Part shown: piece after piece, positions 7,326 to 15,097 of the stretch
How the letters are laid out: the number at the start of each line of letters is the position of its first letter
How positions within the stretch are numbered: the stretch's first letter is position 1
Notes under the pieces: model-generated
Databases searched by the model: none
Seen by the model: only the letters and a program-made list of their open reading frames with translations
What the model was told of the DNA's origin: nothing
NCBI GenBank assembly: GCA_013360445.1
Contig: JABWBP010000020.1
Location: forward strand, 1-51,753
Origin: Calditrichaceae bacterium
GTDB lineage: Bacteria; Calditrichota; Calditrichia; RBG-13-44-9; J075
Direction of reading: 5' to 3'
Length of the DNA: 51,753 nt
Position numbers and translations under genes: made by a program

Positions 7326-8939
7326 TTATTTTAAAGAGGGGTTGGAATGGGTTTCGTGCAGAGCGGCGCTTTCCGGGCGCGGCGCGAGGGCATTTTCCAC
7401 GGGAGCATCGTTCCCCGCCGCCTGTCCTTCCTGAGTTTCCGAATTCAAAATCTGGATGGTTGAACCCGCCAGGGCCACCAGCACCCAGTAGAAGCGTTGA
7501 AACGCCAGGGAGAGAAACACCGCGGTGGAGAGATACCCGACCAGGGAGAGAAAGTAAGCCGCGGCATAGTTGGCATATTCACTGTTCACACCGGTCCATC
7601 GTTTACGCGCCTGCCACAACTGGTAGAGGACAAAGAACGCCACCAGCAAAAAGGTGCTGATACCCAGGATTCCGGTCTCTGCGGCCAATTCGACATAAAG
7701 GGAGTGCGCCCGCCGGCCCTTGTCGAGCTTGCGCAGCGCGATATTCGGGTCATCCTGGTAGTCCAGCGCATAAAATTTGATATATTGCCCCATCCCCACT
7801 CCCACAATTGGATGGTCGAGAAACACCATCAGCGCGGCTAACATCTCCGTGGTGCGCCCCATGATGACGGCGTCGGTCTCCGCGGCTTTTTCACTGGAGA
7901 ACAATCCCTGCACGCCCCCGATGGTTCCAATGCGGCTGAGGTAGCCGGGAGAAGCGATCATGATAAGGGCAAACACTCCCACCGCGGAAATAATAATCTG
8001 GTAGGGACGGATATAGCGCATCACCGTCATCAGCAGCATAATAATGCAAATCGCCAGGAACGCGCCCCGGGAATAGGTCAGCAGGATGCCGCTGAGGATG
8101 AACCCGGCGCTTCCCGCGGCTATTAGCTTGAGCAGCCATTTTTTTTCATCGAAGAAACGGAAGTAGGCCAGCGGCAGGAGCACGATCAGAATCTGGGCGT
8201 AGCGATTTGGATCCCCGATAGGCCCCTGGGCGCGCTGGGCCAGTTGAATTTTGGGGCGCTTCCCGGTAAGATTGGGGTCCATGTTGGCGCGGTCTTCATC
8301 GAACCCGAAGTTTACGTTGCGCTGCGCCAGCCCCATATAATTATTGCTGTAGGTTTTGGTCACGTCCTGGTAGAGGGTGAGGGCGCCTAACAGCGCCCCG
8401 CCTAAGATGAGCGCCCAGGTGACCTTGCGCAGCACATCGGAGCGCCGGATCACGTTCAGAATCAAAAAATAGAGTATCAGCCCCTCGATCACGTATGTGA
8501 TGATCCAGTCCAGGGCGACCTCTTTATCGATGGCCGGGAAAAAAGATAACAGTTGCGCTGCAAAATAGAGCAGCATAAACAGGAAAATGTAATCGATGCG
8601 AATTTTCTCCCGGCGGACAAAAACATATACCGCAAAGGGCAGCAAAATGAGCAGGATAACCGCCCCGGCCAGCGCCTGGGGCAGGTTGTGCAGCTTATAG
8701 GCCACCACGGAAATATTGGTGTAGATCATGAACATGACGATCATGGTGGCGGTATCCGGGCGGGTCAGCAGCACCAAGCCCACTCCGGCGAGCGTCACCA
8801 ACCCGAACAACACTCCAATGCTGAGCTTGGTCATCAGCGCGCCCAGCAGGAACATCACTCCCAGGCCCAGCACCAGCAGCCCCCAATAGCGCCGGCGGGA
8901 AGTAAAAATTTGTTGGAGTTGATAAAAAAAGTCGTCCAT
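7326..8939 (-). CDS. O-antigen polymerase/ligase family protein (Wzy/WaaL-like)
   Basis: A polytopic inner-membrane protein of the O-antigen ligase superfamily, which polymerises repeat units or transfers glycan to an acceptor. About twelve hydrophobic segments are visible. A long non-membrane loop in mid-protein contains 'QRAQGPIGDPNRYA', followed by YSRGAFLA and later HPIVGVGMGQY, motifs typical of the family. The ATG at 8939 is preferred over 8978: AAGGA stands 8 bases upstream, within the 3' end of the flippase gene, giving tight coupling. Length 537 aa is on the long side; the last ~35 residues are an Ala/Pro/Glu-rich tail. Polymerase and ligase cannot be told apart from sequence alone; next to a Wzx-like gene, Wzy is the likelier role. 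Confidence 0.85.
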   Translation of the reverse strand: MDDFFYQLQQIFTSRRRYWGLLVLGLGVMFLLGALMTKLSIGVLFGLVTLAGVGLVLLTRPDTATMIVMFMIYTNISVVAYKLHNLPQALAGAVILLILLPFAVYVFVRREKIRIDYIFLFMLLYFAAQLLSFFPAIDKEVALDWIITYVIEGLILYFLILNVIRRSDVLRKVTWALILGGALLGALTLYQDVTKTYSNNYMGLAQRNVNFGFDEDRANMDPNLTGKRPKIQLAQRAQGPIGDPNRYAQILIVLLPLAYFRFFDEKKWLLKLIAAGSAGFILSGILLTYSRGAFLAICIIMLLMTVMRYIRPYQIIISAVGVFALIMIASPGYLSRIGTIGGVQGLFSSEKAAETDAVIMGRTTEMLAALMVFLDHPIVGVGMGQYIKFYALDYQDDPNIALRKLDKGRRAHSLYVELAAETGILGISTFLLVAFFVLYQLWQARKRWTGVNSEYANYAAAYFLSLVGYLSTAVFLSLAFQRFYWVLVALAGSTIQILNSETQEGQAAGNDAPVENALAPRPESAALHETHSNPSLK

Positions 8940-8949
8940 CGGTGATTCC

Positions 8950-10533
8950 TTACTCAGCGCTTTTTTTCCTGCCGACAAGGTACTTCATCAAAGGCAGTTT
9001 AGCGATTTCCGGAAAGGTTTCCTCCACCTTCAATTTGCTGGCGGTCAATTTCAAGACCGTTAGCGAAACGATCCCCACCAGGGCGCCTAACACATATACA
9101 TTATCGGTTAAAAACATCTGGGCTAAAAAGACAATCAGCGCCGCAACCGTAATGATAATGTAGAAAGAGAGGTAATGCCAGTCAAATACCCGCAGCCCGG
9201 AAGCCATTTTCAAGCCGGCCTGCTTCAAGATGTTGTGGATCACCATGCTGGTGGTGGTGGCAATGCTGGCCCCCAACGCCCCCCACAGCGGGATGAAAAT
9301 CAAATTCAGGATAATGCACATCACCACCGCCGCCACGTTGATGATCACCACGTAGCGCAATTTGCCGAGCACCTTCAGGGTCAAGCCGTTGAACCCGGTC
9401 ACCACGTTGAAATAGTAGCCGAATGACAACAACTGCAAAAATACCCAGGAGACCTCGTAGCGGGGGCCGTAGAGGAACAGGGTCAGGGATTTGGCCATGG
9501 AAAAAGTGAGGGCAAACAGCGGAAAGGAGAGCACTCCTACCCAGATAGCGGTCTGCCAGTACAATTCGTTGATGCCCTTGTAATCCTCCTTGGCGAACAG
9601 CCGCGCGGCCGCGGGGGTGTAGAGCAGCGCAAAACTCATCATCACTAATTTATTGAAATGCGCCGCCGGCAGGATGACCTGGTACAGCGCCACTTCCGAG
9701 GTATTGTGAAAGTAGCCTAACAGCAGGGTGTCGGTGGAGTGCATCAGCACGTTGACCAGGTCCGAGGTGAGCAGGGGGATGGTAAAGGTAAAAATCTCCA
9801 CCACCGGAAAACTCAGGTTCCGGAAATCCAGCTTCTTTAGTACCCCTTCCCGCTGCAACATGCGAATGAACCACCAGATATAAAAGAGCACCGCGATGAC
9901 GTTGCCTAACAAATAGGCGTAGGCCATCATCAACACCGTGCTTTGATAGAACATGACCAGGAGAATGGCGATCAGTTTGATGCTGGGCCCCAGGATGAAT
10001 TTCCGCGCGAAGATCGCCTTGGGGCTGGAAAAACTGGCGAAGAGCGCGATCAGGGTTTCATCCAGCGCCTGGGTGGGCACCATGAAGATGAGCACCAGCA
10101 CCAGGGCCACCGGCTGGTTTTCCCCGCTGATGAGGTGGGAAATCACCTCCGGCGCAATATACATTGCCCCGATAATCATGGCCCCGATCAGGAAAATCGT
10201 TCCGAAGGTGATAAAGATGGTGCCAAACAGTTTATCGAATTCTTCTTTTTCATGGTAAATGGGAACGAAACGGCTGACCGCCCGGAACAGCCCCAGGGAC
10301 GAGAAACCGTGGAAAAACGCCACGATGGCCAGGGCGTAGGCCCAGGCGCCGTAATCGTTCTGGCTGAGATAGCGCACCACCAGCACCTGGGCAAGAAAGT
10401 TGATTCCCACGGAAATAAATTTCCCGAACAGCAGCAGGCTGGAGCCGCGGATTTGCTTACGGGTGGCGTGTTTGCTGTGATCTTTTTTATGGGCTTTCGG
10501 TCGAGCTTCCGAATCAGTCGCTTTCACTTTCAT
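8950..10533 (-). CDS. Oligosaccharide flippase (Wzx/MATE-type)
   Basis: A polysaccharide-biosynthesis transporter of the MOP superfamily, predicted to flip lipid-linked repeat units across the inner membrane. Twelve to fourteen hydrophobic segments are evident, with the family-typical beginning 'LLLFGKFISVGINFLAQ' followed by VRYLSQNDYGAWAYALA, where the YG(A/x)W/F motif is characteristic. A basic, His/Lys-rich N-terminal stretch of ~28 residues precedes the first membrane segment. The ATG at 10533 has AAGGAA about 9 bases upstream and overlaps the end of the upstream kinase gene by 20 bases, so the two are probably co-translated. An upstream in-frame start (10623) would lie deep in that gene and is less likely. 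Substrate should be the heptose-containing repeat unit, by inference. Confidence 0.88.
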   Translation of the reverse strand: MKVKATDSEARPKAHKKDHSKHATRKQIRGSSLLLFGKFISVGINFLAQVLVVRYLSQNDYGAWAYALAIVAFFHGFSSLGLFRAVSRFVPIYHEKEEFDKLFGTIFITFGTIFLIGAMIIGAMYIAPEVISHLISGENQPVALVLVLIFMVPTQALDETLIALFASFSSPKAIFARKFILGPSIKLIAILLVMFYQSTVLMMAYAYLLGNVIAVLFYIWWFIRMLQREGVLKKLDFRNLSFPVVEIFTFTIPLLTSDLVNVLMHSTDTLLLGYFHNTSEVALYQVILPAAHFNKLVMMSFALLYTPAAARLFAKEDYKGINELYWQTAIWVGVLSFPLFALTFSMAKSLTLFLYGPRYEVSWVFLQLLSFGYYFNVVTGFNGLTLKVLGKLRYVVIINVAAVVMCIILNLIFIPLWGALGASIATTTSMVIHNILKQAGLKMASGLRVFDWHYLSFYIIITVAALIVFLAQMFLTDNVYVLGALVGIVSLTVLKLTASKLKVEETFPEIAKLPLMKYLVGRKKSAE

Positions 10534-11995
10534 GGGTTCCGTTCCTTGATACTCGCAATCGGTAAATTTTCCAGATATCCGAGAGAATGTCGCTGCGCAC
10601 CTGGTCGGCAGAGCGGGTCGCATCCACGATGACCATATTGGGGATTTTGTCCCGCAGGCTGAGGAAGGTCTGGCGCTGTTTCTCCAGAATCTCCGGGGAG
10701 TGCTCCCCTTTGCGGCGGAAGAGCATCTCGCCGGGGGCGTCTAACAGGTAAGTAACGTCCGCCGGGGGGCAGGCGCTGCGGATCAGCCAGCGGCGAAGCT
10801 TCTGTCCCGCGGTCCTGGCCGGTGCGGCCAGGTAGGCGTCATAGATAAAGCGGTCGAAAACCACGGTGCGCCCGGACCATTTGTAATAGATCCCTGCTCC
10901 CACCCGGTACCACTGCTCAAGCAGGCGGTTGAGGTAATTGGCCATTTTCAGCGCTTTTAGAAGCAGTTTATTGAGCGGGCTTTTTTTGCTTTCCAGCATT
11001 TTGATACGCTTTTTCAACCATTTTGAAGTGGGGAACCCCACGGTGCTGGAATCTAAGTTCGTGCCCATGTAGATCAGCCTGGCGCGCAGGAACTGCTCTT
11101 TCAACAGGGAGTGCGCCAGGGTGGTTTTGCCGGCTCCGTCGGGGGCTAACAGGGCGATCCAAAGGCCGCGGCGCCTCATCATGAACAGGGGGGTGCGCAG
11201 GCGACGCATGAGCCGGGTGCGCAGGTTGCGGGCCAGGCTGCCCAGGGGATGGCGGCGGAAAAGCCTGCCGGAAAACGCTTTGCGATGTTTCGTGAGCGCT
11301 TTCCGGTCGGTTTCCTGAATAATTTCCCCAATCGTCTGCCAGGAAACGCCCGCGGGAAGATAAGGTTGAAAATTTTTCAGGATGGTTTCTTTGATTTCGC
11401 GCTCTTTTTCCGCCCGGTTTTTCAAGGCCAACAGCCGTTCCCGGCGGGCGTCGCGGAACATTCCTTTATCCAGCAGGCAGTGTAAAAACAGGGTGGTGAA
11501 CTCGTCTGCCGGGGAAAGAACGTAGGTGAATCGAAGATTGGCGATTGATGATTGATGATTTTCGATTGATGATTTTCCATTGGCGATTTCCGCCTGGCGA
11601 TCTTCCCCGGACTTATCCGTTGAAGTGAGGCTTTCCGCCAGTTTTGCCTGTTGCCGGCGGGCCAGGCACTGCTCCGCCAGGTCCACCGGCAGCCAACGCA
11701 GCAGCTTGCCGTAAGCAAGCTCGGCGACCACGTCTAACTTCAGCCAGGCGGCGGCTTCGCGGTCATAAGCGACATAAAAATAGTGCGGTTCGTAGCCCCA
11801 GCGTGGCGCTTCCATGAACCCGCAGCGGGCGGCAATGCGAGAGAATTCCGCCCGTTGAGAGGGGGCAACCAGCAGGTCGATCTCCTTCACCGGCTCTACT
11901 TGCGCCAATTCCTCGAACCCTCGCAACAGGCTATAGCGAATCCCGCTTTCTTCCAGGGCGCCAAACAGTTTCAGCAAACTCGCTTCGATGGCCAT
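10514..11995 (-). CDS. Nucleotidyltransferase-like + thymidylate-kinase-like fusion (module A)
   Basis: Two domains. Residues ~1-125 resemble the uncharacterised nucleotidyltransferase family: LLRGFEEL, EIDLLVAPSQ with an acidic metal site, and LKLDVVAELAYGKL. Residues ~278-485 are a thymidylate-kinase-like domain with P-loop APDGAGKTTL, YMGTNLDSS, VVFDRFIYD and TYLLDAPGEMLFRRKGE. The second domain is a paralogue of the protein at 4503-5225. Between them, at residues ~135-153, lies a stretch encoded by a heptamer repeat array that reads through in frame. The gene follows the fused methyltransferase/APH protein, as its paralogue follows the split pair. AAGGA is ~12 bases before the ATG. It may activate or phosphorylate a sugar, but the substrate is unknown. 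Confidence 0.8.
   Translation of the reverse strand: MAIEASLLKLFGALEESGIRYSLLRGFEELAQVEPVKEIDLLVAPSQRAEFSRIAARCGFMEAPRWGYEPHYFYVAYDREAAAWLKLDVVAELAYGKLLRWLPVDLAEQCLARRQQAKLAESLTSTDKSGEDRQAEIANGKSSIENHQSSIANLRFTYVLSPADEFTTLFLHCLLDKGMFRDARRERLLALKNRAEKEREIKETILKNFQPYLPAGVSWQTIGEIIQETDRKALTKHRKAFSGRLFRRHPLGSLARNLRTRLMRRLRTPLFMMRRRGLWIALLAPDGAGKTTLAHSLLKEQFLRARLIYMGTNLDSSTVGFPTSKWLKKRIKMLESKKSPLNKLLLKALKMANYLNRLLEQWYRVGAGIYYKWSGRTVVFDRFIYDAYLAAPARTAGQKLRRWLIRSACPPADVTYLLDAPGEMLFRRKGEHSPEILEKQRQTFLSLRDKIPNMVIVDATRSADQVRSDILSDIWKIYRLRVSRNGTHESESD
11536..11591. repeat. Heptamer-periodic array inside a coding region
   Basis: Eight degenerate 7-base units of consensus GATTGAT (variants GATTGGC, GATTTTC, GATTTCC), in phase throughout. 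It lies inside the nucleotidyltransferase/kinase gene and encodes a low-complexity stretch rich in Ser, Ile, Asn and Glu (residues ~135-153) in the interdomain region. It looks like an insertion of the intergenic repeat type without loss of frame. Confidence 0.8.
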
Positions 11996-12118
11996 TTATT
12001 TGAGTCCTTGTTGCAAACTTATGACAAAACAATTAACAAGCCCTAATTATAAGGCTCTGCAAGCGTTTAAGCGTGTTTTATTTAACATTTTTGTCGCAGT
12101 AAAAATTCCTTGAAAACA

Positions 12119-12308
12119 GTGTTCTGGTGTTCAGTTGTTTTGGAAGTTGGGGCTTTCGCCCTTTTTATTGTACCACTGAACGCTAATGTGTTTCAATCAC
12201 TCTGTGCGCTCAGTTGGGTACATTATTTTTTTCTGGCTCCCTTGATTGCCGGCGCTCTACCCGAACACCAGAACACTTGAACACATGAACACTATAACAC
12301 CATAGCAC
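12119..12308. repeat. Octamer-periodic inverted arms enclosing ~120 bases
   Basis: The left arm (12119-12143) has GTGTTNNN-type units; the right arm (12263-12308) has six AACACNNN units, ending 4 bases from the stop codon of the fused methyltransferase/kinase gene. The interior holds no gene. Together with 12000-12118 (AT-rich, nothing recognised) this makes up the 312-base gap before the next gene. Confidence 0.75.
12150..12166 (+). terminator. Terminator-like hairpin inside the octamer element
   Basis: GGGC-TTTC-GCCC followed by five T residues on the plus strand. The stem is only four base pairs, and the flanking genes are on the minus strand, so it would act on antisense transcription. 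Possibly fortuitous. Confidence 0.25.
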
Positions 12309-12312
12309 TGCC

Positions 12313-14061
12313 TTATTCTCGAAACAGCGCTTCCAGCGCGGGATTATCCTGTTGCGTGATGGACATCCGCAGCACGTTGAAGTAGTGCCCGGTTTCCAGG
12401 GTCTTTTCGGTCAGGCGGGTGGCCTCTTTTAAAGCGCGGTGCAACCAGCAGGTATAGAACAGGGGTTTGATCAACCGGCGGTTCAATCCCACGTTGGCGC
12501 AATAGCGTTGGGTGATGTCCGCCAGCATCTCGCTCATTGTGGAGACTGTCAGAAAGTTTTCGGAGAAATTTTTCAAGGAATCGCGGCTGCCCTGCTGCCG
12601 GGAAACCCAGGAGGCGTAGGTTCTGAAAAAATAGAAGAGGTCCCACAGGGGAATTCCTTCCGGCTCCCCGGCCTCCCAGTCGATGACGATCACTTTATCT
12701 TCCGCGGAGACCATCATATTCCAGGTGCCCGGGTCGCCGTGCTGGAACACCAGGGGAAAAGGCGCCTCGCTGCCGGCGACGGTTTCGAGCTGGCGGGCCA
12801 GGAAACGGTCTTCTTCCTCGCGAAGAGGGTATATTCCCCGGAACATATTCAGCAGCTTTTCCAGGGCTTCCGCTACCGGCCGGGCGGAAGGAATCGGCTT
12901 TGCCGAAGCGCCTCCCAGGCGAATGATCCATTCGATGGCGTCGCGGGCGATGGGGCACTGCGGGGTTGCCAGGGTGCGGGTGCGGAAGGGTTTCCCGTGA
13001 ACCGCCCGCATTCCGATCGCCGCCAGCCCGTTGTGATAGCCGAAGAAAAGCGGCTCCGGGTAAGTTGCGGGATCCACGTAAGCGCCGCTTTTGAGCAGGG
13101 AGAGAATCCGGTGCTCGTTTTCTAAGCGGCGGTTGAACTCCGCGGAGCGGGTCATTTTGATCACCACCTCCGCCCGGCGGGAGACCGTGGAGTCTTCCGG
13201 TTTGCCGAAAAGGAAGAAAATCACCTTATTGGCGTTGAACTTTCCCCGGGCGGAGAGTCCAAAACGATATTGGCGCAGATCCACGCCGGATTTTTCCGCG
13301 AGGGCGGAGATATATTCCGGCAGACCGGCGGAAAAACCGTTGGCTGATGCGCCATTCTCCGGGGAACGCTTTAGCAGCAGGGCGTGGCGGGGGGCCAGCG
13401 CGCCGATCAGCCCCAGGTCGCTCAAAGTTTTCCCGAAGCGGCTGAGCGCCCGTTTTTTGAAGGACTGGCCGTAGATCACGTTGCTGAAAAAGTAACTGGA
13501 GATGTTCCGCTCCTCTACCGGCAGCGCGGTGCGCAAATCGCCCCCAAAGGGAGTCAGCCAGAAGCTCCCTTGCAGGTTGAAGCCCTGGCCGGCTAACATT
13601 TTCAGAATTTTCCGGCTGCCTAAGCGCTGCCCTAAGCCCTGGATCTCGAAATAGAGCACTCCCTGCGGTTTCAAGAGTTTGTTGAGCTCCTGCCGGGTTT
13701 CCGGCTGGCGAAGATAGCGGGCGTTTCCCCGGGAGTCCGCCAGGTACACCAGGTCCATACTTTCGGGGTAGAACGGCAAAGTGGAAAATTTTTCCACGCA
13801 GATAAATTGAACGTTCGGCACGCCCTGGTTGCGGAATTCTTTTTCGATTTTTTCCACCCGGCTGCGCTCGGAAGAGACCACGTGAACCCGCCGGCTGATA
13901 GTGGACAGCACCGTGAGGGTGCGCAGAGATGGAATGCCTAAGCACAACAGGTGTTCCAGTTCCTGGCTGGGCAACAGGTAGCGCCAGTCGGCGCTGGCTA
14001 CTCCCCCGGTGAGGTTGGTGCCGGGGGTGAATTCGCTGGATAAGGTGGTTTCTAATATCAT
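12313..14061 (-). CDS. Fused methyltransferase-like + APH-like kinase (module A)
   Basis: A 582-aa protein with two parts. Residues ~20-235 are methyltransferase-like: ADWRYLLPS, LLCLGIPS, a Rossmann-like VHVVSSERSRVEKI (54-67 region), LVYLADSRGNARYL and LKPQGVLYFEI near 129. Residues ~240-582 are an APH-superfamily kinase: VVIKMTR with the likely ATP-binding Lys, FQHGDPGTWNMMV near 437-449 as the catalytic loop, and VIDWEAGEPEG near 457-467. It equals, in order, the two separate genes at 6631-7311 and 5463-6500, so fusion or splitting occurred between the copies. The ATG has no strong ribosome site. The protein could both modify and phosphorylate a glycan; that is an inference. Confidence 0.8.
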   Translation of the reverse strand: MILETTLSSEFTPGTNLTGGVASADWRYLLPSQELEHLLCLGIPSLRTLTVLSTISRRVHVVSSERSRVEKIEKEFRNQGVPNVQFICVEKFSTLPFYPESMDLVYLADSRGNARYLRQPETRQELNKLLKPQGVLYFEIQGLGQRLGSRKILKMLAGQGFNLQGSFWLTPFGGDLRTALPVEERNISSYFFSNVIYGQSFKKRALSRFGKTLSDLGLIGALAPRHALLLKRSPENGASANGFSAGLPEYISALAEKSGVDLRQYRFGLSARGKFNANKVIFFLFGKPEDSTVSRRAEVVIKMTRSAEFNRRLENEHRILSLLKSGAYVDPATYPEPLFFGYHNGLAAIGMRAVHGKPFRTRTLATPQCPIARDAIEWIIRLGGASAKPIPSARPVAEALEKLLNMFRGIYPLREEEDRFLARQLETVAGSEAPFPLVFQHGDPGTWNMMVSAEDKVIVIDWEAGEPEGIPLWDLFYFFRTYASWVSRQQGSRDSLKNFSENFLTVSTMSEMLADITQRYCANVGLNRRLIKPLFYTCWLHRALKEATRLTEKTLETGHYFNVLRMSITQQDNPALEALFRE

Positions 14062-14112
14062 AAGTATCTTAAGTGCATAACTGAAAATAGTTGAATTTTT
14101 TCATCACCTTTG

Positions 14113-14154
14113 TTAATTGCCAATCGCCAATTAGTAATTGCCAATTGGCAATTA
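14113..14154. repeat. Heptamer-periodic array (ATTGCCA)
   Basis: About six 7-base units of consensus ATTGCCA, the last ones (ATTGGCA ATTA) forming a local palindrome with the preceding unit. It ends 15 bases from the stop codon of the polytopic membrane protein, within the 108-base gap before the fused methyltransferase/kinase gene. Confidence 0.75.
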
Positions 14155-14169
14155 AATATCGCAGTTTTG

Positions 14170-14946
14170 CTACTGCGCCCCTTCCGCTTTCAATCGCCGC
14201 CACTGGTAGAGCATGAACAGCGCCATGCCCACGGCCAGCACGAATTCCATCACTTCGTTGAATTCGGAGACCACTAAATAGTATCCTGCCGGTGGATCCG
14301 GGGAGATGACGTTGCGGTAAAAACGCCAGAAAAACATGGGGGCAAAGAACGGAATTAAAGTGTAATGGGGAATTACGAAGGAAAAAAACTTCTTCACCGG
14401 CCGGGAGAGATTCAGGAGCAGCAGCAAGGGCAAAAACGTGCCGTAAGCGCCGATCACCATTTGCAGCCACTTGAACGTGGCCCCCACCCCGTGAATATTA
14501 TGGAGATTGGTCTCTTCCTGCTTGTTGATGGCGGCAAGTTTCTCGGAAGTCTCCCATCCGAAAATCCGCTGCCCCCAGCTCAGCTCCTCTCCTAACATGA
14601 AAAAAAGCCCTATCAATACGAACCCGTAGAGAGAGGCGAGCAGTTTTTCCCCGGAGCTCCAGAGCTGCTTGATCACCAGGATGTTGAAAACGAAAGCGGT
14701 GAGGTAAAATACCACCTGCATAATCTCGGCAAACTGGTCTTCCCCGGTGTACCACTTATAGGCTTCTTTGCCCATCAGCGCGGCGGCGACCCCGCCTAAA
14801 ACGATGGCGACCGGGATCAGCCAGATCGCCAGCAAAGCGCCGGGGGAGAATCCCCAGGCTTGCGCGCCCTCGTGGAGCAGCCTTTTCAAAACGCCCCCCT
14901 CTGCGCCGGCATTTATGGGGATACTTCCCTGTGATTGATGTTTCAT
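14170..14946 (-). CDS. Polytopic membrane protein of unknown function
   Basis: A 258-aa protein with about six hydrophobic segments (roughly residues 37-58, 74-94, 101-117, 160-180, 186-209, 231-246). Between segments three and four sits the conserved-looking motif GEELSWGQRIFGWET (about 118-132), followed by NKQEETNLHN, a signature I recognise from uncharacterised bacterial membrane proteins. The paired acidic residues, His and Asn in a loop next to the membrane could be an active site. A cytoplasmic N-terminal tail of ~35 residues is rich in Gly and Ser. GAGGA stands 8 bases before the ATG. Location among glycosyltransferases and a flippase suggests a lipid-linked glycan substrate, but no function is assigned. 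Confidence 0.7.
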   Translation of the reverse strand: MKHQSQGSIPINAGAEGGVLKRLLHEGAQAWGFSPGALLAIWLIPVAIVLGGVAAALMGKEAYKWYTGEDQFAEIMQVVFYLTAFVFNILVIKQLWSSGEKLLASLYGFVLIGLFFMLGEELSWGQRIFGWETSEKLAAINKQEETNLHNIHGVGATFKWLQMVIGAYGTFLPLLLLLNLSRPVKKFFSFVIPHYTLIPFFAPMFFWRFYRNVISPDPPAGYYLVVSEFNEVMEFVLAVGMALFMLYQWRRLKAEGAQ

Positions 14947-14964
14947 GGTTTGTTCCTCGTTTCT

Positions 14965-15083
14965 AAATGGTTAATTGCATGGTTAAATGGCTGGATGGTT
15001 GAATGGTTAGATGGTTAAATGGCTACGGCGAGAAAACCATCCAACCATTTAGCAATTTAGCAATGCAACTATCCACCCATTCC
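14965..15083. repeat. Octamer-periodic inverted array (ATGGTTNN / AACCATNN)
   Basis: The left arm (14965-15024) is a run of ATGGTTNN units with one 12-base irregular step. The right arm (15033-15083) is AACCATNN-type units drifting to AGCAATNN and ACTATCNN. The loop is only 8 bases. The right arm ends 14 bases from the stop codon of the GT4 gene; the left arm ends 18 bases before the start codon of the membrane protein. Confidence 0.83.
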
Positions 15084-15097
15084 TTCTATTCAAATGT

